Below, piece after piece: positions 23,616 to 27,640 of a DNA stretch of 27,640 bases; position 1 is the stretch's first letter, and the number at the start of each line of letters is the position of its first letter. This DNA is from an uncultured Eubacteriales bacterium (GTDB lineage Bacteria; Bacillota; Clostridia; Christensenellales; UMGS416). The position numbers were made by a program, and so were the translations under genes. The DNA is taken from contig UQLW01000035.1 of assembly GCA_900542005.1 (NCBI GenBank), forward strand, positions 1-27,640. Direction: 5' to 3'. Below the pieces are notes generated by a model, which searched no databases, was not told where the DNA came from, and was given only the letters and a program-made list of their open reading frames with translations.

Positions 23616-23644
23616 TTGCGTGACCGGGCGAAAGCCTCTATAAT
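23616..23644 (+). promoter_or_regulatory. Sigma-A promoter of the DUF4380-like gene and GNAT gene
   Basis: TTGCGT (23616-23621), 17-bp spacer, TATAAT (23639-23644). It is divergent from the DUF1292 promoter, with the -35 elements 27 bases apart. Confidence 0.8.
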
Positions 23645-23681
23645 AAAAGCGTCATCTACGAAACGGAGCAAGGAGGCGCAC

Positions 23682-24653
23682 ATGGCCAGCGTAACAATGA
23701 ATCAAATCGATGTCCCGGTTTTTGGACGGTGCCTGAAGATGGAGAACGCCCTGGTGGAATTGGTCGTGACCCTGGACGTAGGGCCCCGGATCATCCGGTT
23801 TGCCGTGCCGGGCAAGGCGAATATGATGGCGGAGCTGCCGGATATGCAGTGGGAGAACGGATGGAAGATATGGGGCGGGCACCGGCTCTGGGCGGCTCCC
23901 GAATCGATGCCGCTCACCTATGAGCTGGACAATACGCCCTGCGAATATGAGATCCTGGAGAACGGCGTACGGCTCTGGCGGCAGAAGGATCCGATTTCCG
24001 GGCTGTCCAAGGAGATTGAGATCGGCATGGATGGGGAAACCTCGGTGGTGGACATCCTGCACCGCATCCGCAACGATAACCCCTGGGAGATTGAATACGC
24101 CGCCTGGGCGTTGACCGTATTGGCGCCGGGCGGACGGGAGGTCGTTCCCTTTAACCGGCGGGATACCGGGCTGCTGGCAAACCGGACCCTGGCCCTGTGG
24201 CCCTACAGCCGCATGAACGACCCCCGGGTTTGGTGGGGCGAGCGTTACATGACGCTGGACCAGCAGGCCCTGGCCGGGCAGCCGGCCTTTAAGGTGGGTA
24301 TGGATAATGAATCAGGCTGGGCGGCCTATTTTAAGGACGACTGCCTGTTTGTGAAGTATTTCATGCACGATATGGAAGGCTGCTATCCCGACGGCGGGAT
24401 GAGCTTTGAAACCTATACCAACGAGCGGTTCCTGGAGATGGAGTCGCTTTCCCCCATGGAGCTGGTCGCGCCGGGCGGCCAGATCGAGCATGTGGAGGTT
24501 TGGGAGCTGATGCCTGGGTTCGGGCTGCCGGAAAAGGACGATGACGCCCTGGAGGCGCTGATGGGCCCCATCGTCGATTCCATTGGCTGTGACGGCGACT
24601 GCGACGCCTGCGGCCATGACGACTGCCACAGCGCGCACGGGTGCCACGGATGA
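23682..24653 (+). CDS. DUF4380-like (galactose-mutarotase-fold) protein with a Cys/His-rich tail
   Basis: 323 residues. The N-terminal 290 residues resemble DUF4380/aldose-epimerase-fold proteins: LVELVVTLDVGPRIIRFAVPG, WGGHRLWAAPES and PWEIEYAAWALTVLAPGG match the beta-sandwich pattern and the GHRLW signature. Members probably bind a carbohydrate, but the reaction is unknown. The last ~22 residues carry five Cys and five His separated by Gly and Asp, a likely metal-binding tail absent from most family members as far as I know. The ATG at 23682 follows AGGAGG; the frame is open upstream to 23463 but without an SD. Its stop overlaps the start of the GNAT gene as ATGA. Confidence 0.82.
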   Translation: MASVTMNQIDVPVFGRCLKMENALVELVVTLDVGPRIIRFAVPGKANMMAELPDMQWENGWKIWGGHRLWAAPESMPLTYELDNTPCEYEILENGVRLWRQKDPISGLSKEIEIGMDGETSVVDILHRIRNDNPWEIEYAAWALTVLAPGGREVVPFNRRDTGLLANRTLALWPYSRMNDPRVWWGERYMTLDQQALAGQPAFKVGMDNESGWAAYFKDDCLFVKYFMHDMEGCYPDGGMSFETYTNERFLEMESLSPMELVAPGGQIEHVEVWELMPGFGLPEKDDDALEALMGPIVDSIGCDGDCDACGHDDCHSAHGCHG

Positions 24654-25120
24654 TTTACTCAAAATGGATAATTGGCGCGATGCCGCCGGAAGCGGAGGCG
24701 ATCCGGCGGGAGGTATTCCTTCAGGAGCAGGGCTTTTCCGCGCAAAGCCAGTTTGACGAGCTGGATGAACGCGCCTGGCATCTGCTGGTAGAGGAGAACG
24801 GCCAGACCGTGGCTACGGGCCGGCTGACGCTGGATAAAAAGGGATGCTGGAAGCTGGGCTGTATCGCAGTGCTGCCCGCCTTCCGGGGAAAGCATATCGG
24901 GGATTTTGTGGTGCGGCTTCTGGTGGACCGGGCGCTTTCCATGCCCCCGGCGCCCATCTATGTGGTAGCCCAGCAGCATGCGGTGGACTTTTACCGGCGC
25001 ATTGGCTTTGTAAAGGAGGGGGAGCCCATAACGATAGAGGGGCGTCCGCACCAGCGGATGGTTTTCCCTGAGGGGGCCTCCCTGAGCGGATGCTGCCATG
25101 AACCGGCCGAAGATCGATGA
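24650..25120 (+). CDS. GNAT family N-acetyltransferase
   Basis: 156 residues. The acetyl-CoA pyrophosphate loop reads RGKHIG (79-84) after the beta strand GCIAVLPAF; RREVFLQEQGF (19-29) and the C-terminal HAVDFYRRIGFVKEGEP are typical of ElaA/YjcF-type GNAT proteins. It transfers an acetyl group from acetyl-CoA to an amine; the substrate is unknown. The ATG overlaps the stop of the upstream gene (ATGA), so the two are coupled. A GTG at 24641 is an alternative start three codons earlier. It is followed by a strong terminator. Confidence 0.92.
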   Translation: MIYSKWIIGAMPPEAEAIRREVFLQEQGFSAQSQFDELDERAWHLLVEENGQTVATGRLTLDKKGCWKLGCIAVLPAFRGKHIGDFVVRLLVDRALSMPPAPIYVVAQQHAVDFYRRIGFVKEGEPITIEGRPHQRMVFPEGASLSGCCHEPAEDR

Positions 25121-25154
25121 TCCATCTGCCGGGGAGCTTTCGGTTCCTGCAGTT

Positions 25155-25185
25155 GGGCCCCGCCGGGCGGCGGGGCCCTTTTTTT
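25155..25185 (+). terminator. Intrinsic terminator of the GNAT transcript
   Basis: A perfect 10-bp GC stem (25155-25164 with 25169-25178), 4-nt loop GGGC, then seven T. Confidence 0.95.
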
Positions 25186-25202
25186 CTACCGGCTGAAATG
25201 AC

Positions 25203-26348
25203 CTAGAGCTTCTTTTTCCATACATAGGCCCCGAGGGTAAAGAGGGACAGCGCAGCCAGCGCGGCGCTGGCGCCAAAAAGGGCCTGCAAGCCCCATAGCC
25301 TGGAGAGCAGGCCGCCAGCGAGCGCGCCGGCCACCCGGGCGATCCCATAGCTGATCATCCCCAAAAGCGTCTGGCCGGAGGAGCGCAGCTTTTCCGGTAC
25401 GTTCAGGGCGATGTATTTGGCCATGGCGAACATCATCACGATAAAGCCGCCGCCCTGCAGAAGCTGCGTGGCCACGGCCCATCCGGGGATAGGCAAAAGG
25501 GCCAGCAGCAGCCAGCGCAGCGCCATAAAGGCGGCGGCCGCGCACAGCAGCCGCCCGGCGCCGAAGCGGTCAAAGAGCTTGTCGGCCGCCAGGAGGAAGG
25601 GCACCTCGCTGACTGAACCGATAAAGTAGGCCCATCCCAGCAGCTGGCGGCTGGCGCCCAGCGTCTGCGTAAAATACACAGGATAGAAGGAGAAGAAAAA
25701 GCCCATGGTGACCTGCAGGAGGGCGACGAAGGCCAGCAGCGTCATAAGCCGCTTATCCTTGAAAAGCACAAAGGGATTGGGAAAACGCTGATCCTTTGCA
25801 GGCTGCGGGCTGGGCAGGGTAAAGCTGGCTGCCAGGCTGGCCAGCAGCACCAGAGCGGTAACCCAGGGCATCCAGGCGCCCTTGGCTTCAAAGATGCGGC
25901 CCGATACCAGTGTGGCCAGAGCGAAGGCCAGCGTGCCGCTGACACGGATGGGGCCGAAGGGCTTGCCCTGGGCGTTGAGGGCGTCCAGCACAATGGAATC
26001 GGATATGGGCTGCAGGCTGGTCTGAAACAGCGCGAAAAGGCATACGCCCATGAGCAAAAGCGCGAAGCCCTTCTCAAAGGGATAGGCGGCGACCGCCAGG
26101 GCCGAGGCCAGGATAAGGCCGCGAAGCACCCAGCGCCGGTCAGGCGCGCGGTCGGCGGCATAGCCCCAGGCCGGCTGGGCGGCGATAGCCACCAGGGGCG
26201 CGGCTGCCTGAAGCAGGCCGACGGCCGCATGATCCAGGCCCTGAGAGGCAAAATAAAGGCTGGAATAGCTCTGATAGACGCCGGTGACGGCATAGCAGGC
26301 CATATAGTAAAGCATCATCGGGCTGAGGATATGCGCGGCTTTCATCAT
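25203..26348 (-). CDS. Major facilitator superfamily transporter
   Basis: 381 residues, about 12 membrane helices. The N-terminal sequence YMACYAVTGVYQSYSSLYFASQGLDHAAVGLLQAAAPL and the loop 2-3 motif WGYAADRAPDRRWVLRG are those of the MFS_1-like group that includes nucleoside and sugar proton symporters. The substrate cannot be read; it could be sugar or drug efflux. Two ATGs are adjacent (26348, 26345). GGGAGGG lies about 9 bases upstream, partly inside a hairpin. Downstream of an unassigned gene, with a possible regulatory hairpin between them. Confidence 0.88.
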   Translation of the reverse strand: MMKAAHILSPMMLYYMACYAVTGVYQSYSSLYFASQGLDHAAVGLLQAAAPLVAIAAQPAWGYAADRAPDRRWVLRGLILASALAVAAYPFEKGFALLLMGVCLFALFQTSLQPISDSIVLDALNAQGKPFGPIRVSGTLAFALATLVSGRIFEAKGAWMPWVTALVLLASLAASFTLPSPQPAKDQRFPNPFVLFKDKRLMTLLAFVALLQVTMGFFFSFYPVYFTQTLGASRQLLGWAYFIGSVSEVPFLLAADKLFDRFGAGRLLCAAAAFMALRWLLLALLPIPGWAVATQLLQGGGFIVMMFAMAKYIALNVPEKLRSSGQTLLGMISYGIARVAGALAGGLLSRLWGLQALFGASAALAALSLFTLGAYVWKKKL

Positions 26349-26356
26349 AAAAAACG

Positions 26357-26400
26357 CCCTCCCATACAGACATCAGCCTTAGTATGGTTGGGCGGGAGGG
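26357..26400 (-). promoter_or_regulatory. Hairpin sequestering the MFS ribosome-binding site
   Basis: On the minus strand CCCTCCC (26400-26394) is complementary to GGGAGGG (26363-26357), which is the MFS SD. CCATAC/GTATGG forms an alternative inner stem. Six T follow and run into the start codon. It may terminate transcripts coming from the upstream gene and hide the SD. Confidence 0.5.
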
Positions 26401-26408
26401 TTTTATGT
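26380..26408 (-). promoter_or_regulatory. Possible sigma-G-like promoter of the MFS gene
   Basis: On the minus strand ACATA (26408-26404), 17-bp spacer, CATACTA (26386-26380). The -10 is a perfect sigma-G heptamer; the -35 matches GHATR in 4 of 5 and the spacer is one base short. The predicted transcript would start inside the hairpin and escape SD pairing. Confidence 0.35.
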
Positions 26409-27296
26409 GGCGAGGCCCATGCGCTGCAGCAGGGCGGGATAGGCCGGCGGCGGCAGCGGCGGCAGCAGGATGAGGGATGCGTCGGGCGGCGATTCCAGCC
26501 AGCCCAGGATACGGGCTGCGGCCTCGTCGGCCGTCTGGGGGGTAAAGGCGGGGGTCAGCTGCAGCACGATCCCATCGAAGGGAAGCGCGCCTGCCCCAAG
26601 CTGCGGATCAAAGGCGGCGGTTATGCCGGCGGCGGTGTCCGGGCAATGGCGGATGAGGGCGGCAGCGGCGGCAACGGCGTGGCGCTGCCAGAGGGGCTCG
26701 GCCGCTTGTTCCGCCGTCAGGCGGTCGTCTATGGCGATAAGCGGAGGCTCATGGCCGGTAAAGGCGGCGGCCTCCCGCTCGAAGAGGGTATCGAGAAGCT
26801 TCAGGCATTGCTTGCCTTCCGGTTCCCTGGCCAGGCTGGGGCCCAAACGGGGATCGACCCATTCCTGAAGCAGGCGGCTGTAGGGGGAGGGGAACGCCTT
26901 TCCCCAGAGAATATCTCCATTAAGGGAGGAAAAAAGGCTCTCTGGCAGTTCAACAGCCTGGATATCGCTGCAAAAGGCGGATAAGGCCGCAAGCTGGCTT
27001 GCGCGGCGCACAAAGCTGCTCTGAAGCGTCCAGGGCGATTCGGGGGTGCTGCGGGTGAATTTTGAGGTCAGCCGGCCCGCGGGGGTATAGAGCGTATCCT
27101 GGCGGGCCAGTTCCGCATGCTTGCGCACCAGGGCGCTATGGGGATGCTCCAGCCGGTAGGGCGTAAAAAAGGACAGCGTGGGGACGCTGCAGCGGTCCAG
27201 GTATTCCAGCGCCTGAGGGGGGGGCGTTAAGGCCGCCAGGGGAAGCTGGCGGAAGGCGGGGTAGCGCTGAAGAAGAAGCTCGTAGGCCTGGAACAT
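26403..27296 (-). CDS. Hypothetical protein, possibly a degenerate URO-D/methyltransferase-like barrel
   Basis: 297 residues, no firm family. The segment YTPAGRLTSKFTRSTPESPWTLQSSFVRR (about 70-98) resembles the TPxGxL...ES.W... region of uroporphyrinogen-decarboxylase-like corrinoid methyltransferases. The following motifs expected of that family are absent or unclear. The C-terminal third is Ala- and Pro-rich and ends in LILLPPLPPPAYP. No membrane segment or signal peptide is seen. AAGGAGG precedes the ATG. The TAG stop lies within 60 bases of the MFS start, so the two may share a transcript. The long 5' leader contains GC-rich hairpins. Confidence 0.7.
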   Translation of the reverse strand: MFQAYELLLQRYPAFRQLPLAALTPPPQALEYLDRCSVPTLSFFTPYRLEHPHSALVRKHAELARQDTLYTPAGRLTSKFTRSTPESPWTLQSSFVRRASQLAALSAFCSDIQAVELPESLFSSLNGDILWGKAFPSPYSRLLQEWVDPRLGPSLAREPEGKQCLKLLDTLFEREAAAFTGHEPPLIAIDDRLTAEQAAEPLWQRHAVAAAAALIRHCPDTAAGITAAFDPQLGAGALPFDGIVLQLTPAFTPQTADEAAARILGWLESPPDASLILLPPLPPPAYPALLQRMGLAT

Positions 27297-27481
27297 GGAC
27301 GCCTCCTTATGTTAAATCGCAGGGTTCGCCTGCGCCTGCCCGGAGGCCGCCCGGGGACGCGGGCTGCCCTCTCCCCCTTTGATAGGCGAAGGGCTCCCCT
27401 GCGGCGCGCAGCCTTTGCAGGCTACTCTATTTTATCATAGTTTTTCGTGCTTTGAAAGATCGTTTCCCCAGCCCGGCTTCA
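27297..27481 (-). other. GC-rich leader upstream of the 297-residue protein
   Basis: No ORF with an SD is seen. On the minus strand it begins near a weak TAAAAT -10 (about 27430) and contains GC-rich inverted repeats such as CCTGC...GCAGG and CCCG/CGGG arms. I could not match any riboswitch class; it may be a structured 5' leader. Confidence 0.35.
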
Positions 27482-27509
27482 TTGACAAACCCGTCAGGTC
27501 CACTATAAT
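27482..27509 (+). promoter_or_regulatory. Strong sigma-A promoter reading out of the window
   Basis: TTGACA (27482-27487), 16-bp spacer, TATAAT (27504-27509). At least 120 bases of leader follow without a convincing start codon and the gene lies beyond the right edge. An AGGAGG near 27620 may be its SD. Confidence 0.8.
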
Positions 27510-27640
27510 AAAGGGATGGAACCCGCCTAGTAACGAAGGCGTCAAAAAAACATCCTGGGAAAAATGAAACGATAGAAGGAAAGGCAGTTGATCGATTTGC
27601 CAAGTAGAACGCCAGACGACAGGAGGACTACGCGGCCGGC

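Noticed and set aside
1..27640. CRISPR arrays, insertion sequences, prophage genes, tRNA or rRNA genes
   Set aside because: I looked for repeat-spacer arrays, terminal inverted repeats, transposase or integrase motifs and tRNA-like cloverleaf ends, and saw none.

Overview
This 27.6 kb window is chromosomal DNA from a GC-rich, endospore-forming member of the Firmicutes, most likely an uncultured gut-type Clostridia. The evidence is a complete spoIIAA-spoIIAB-sigF operon followed by spoVAC-VAD-VAE, a Gram-positive purine repressor PurR, a T-box leader, SD sequences close to AGGAGG, and many TTGnnn/TATAAT promoters. I see no phage genes, insertion sequences, CRISPR arrays, tRNAs or rRNAs. It is core chromosome with some unusual gene neighbourhoods.

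Layout. 1-1550: a homocysteine S-methyltransferase (minus) with its own terminator, then a divergent promoter region. 1550-4768: tig-clpP-clpX, protein folding and ATP-dependent proteolysis, closed by a strong terminator. 4931-7758 (minus): a VOC/glyoxalase-fold protein and a class A penicillin-binding protein. The latter has a match to the forespore sigma-G promoter consensus. 7951-11570: the sporulation block, with a candidate sigma-H promoter before spoIIAA, an attenuator-like hairpin after sigF, then a sigma-G-like -10 element in front of a 56-codon membrane ORF that is translationally coupled to spoVAC. 11667-15869: a CoiA-like protein, then DUF1015-aspartate kinase-sugar isomerase/epimerase.

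15879-20485: a methionine-type T-box leader (specifier AUG, UGGU bulge, intrinsic terminator) in front of ribokinase, a HEPN-like/CBS protein and the MetN-MetI-MetQ methionine importer. Uncharged tRNA-Met should switch on all five genes, linking ribose phosphorylation and a nucleotide-sensing CBS protein to methionine supply. 20612-21985 (minus): murC. 22264-23094: purR, with a palindrome at its transcription start that looks like an autoregulatory operator. 23171-24653: divergent DUF1292 and DUF4380-like genes, each with a Cys/His-rich stretch, then a GNAT acetyltransferase. 25203-27296 (minus): an MFS transporter and an unassigned 297-residue protein. The last 160 bases hold a strong promoter and a leader whose gene lies outside the window.

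The most interesting items are the methionine T-box operon with its ribokinase and HEPN-CBS members, the set of sigma-G-like CATACTA elements (PBP, spoVA, possibly the MFS gene), and the small ORF between sigF and spoVAC. Long antisense ORFs are common here because of the GC-rich codon bias and are not annotated.
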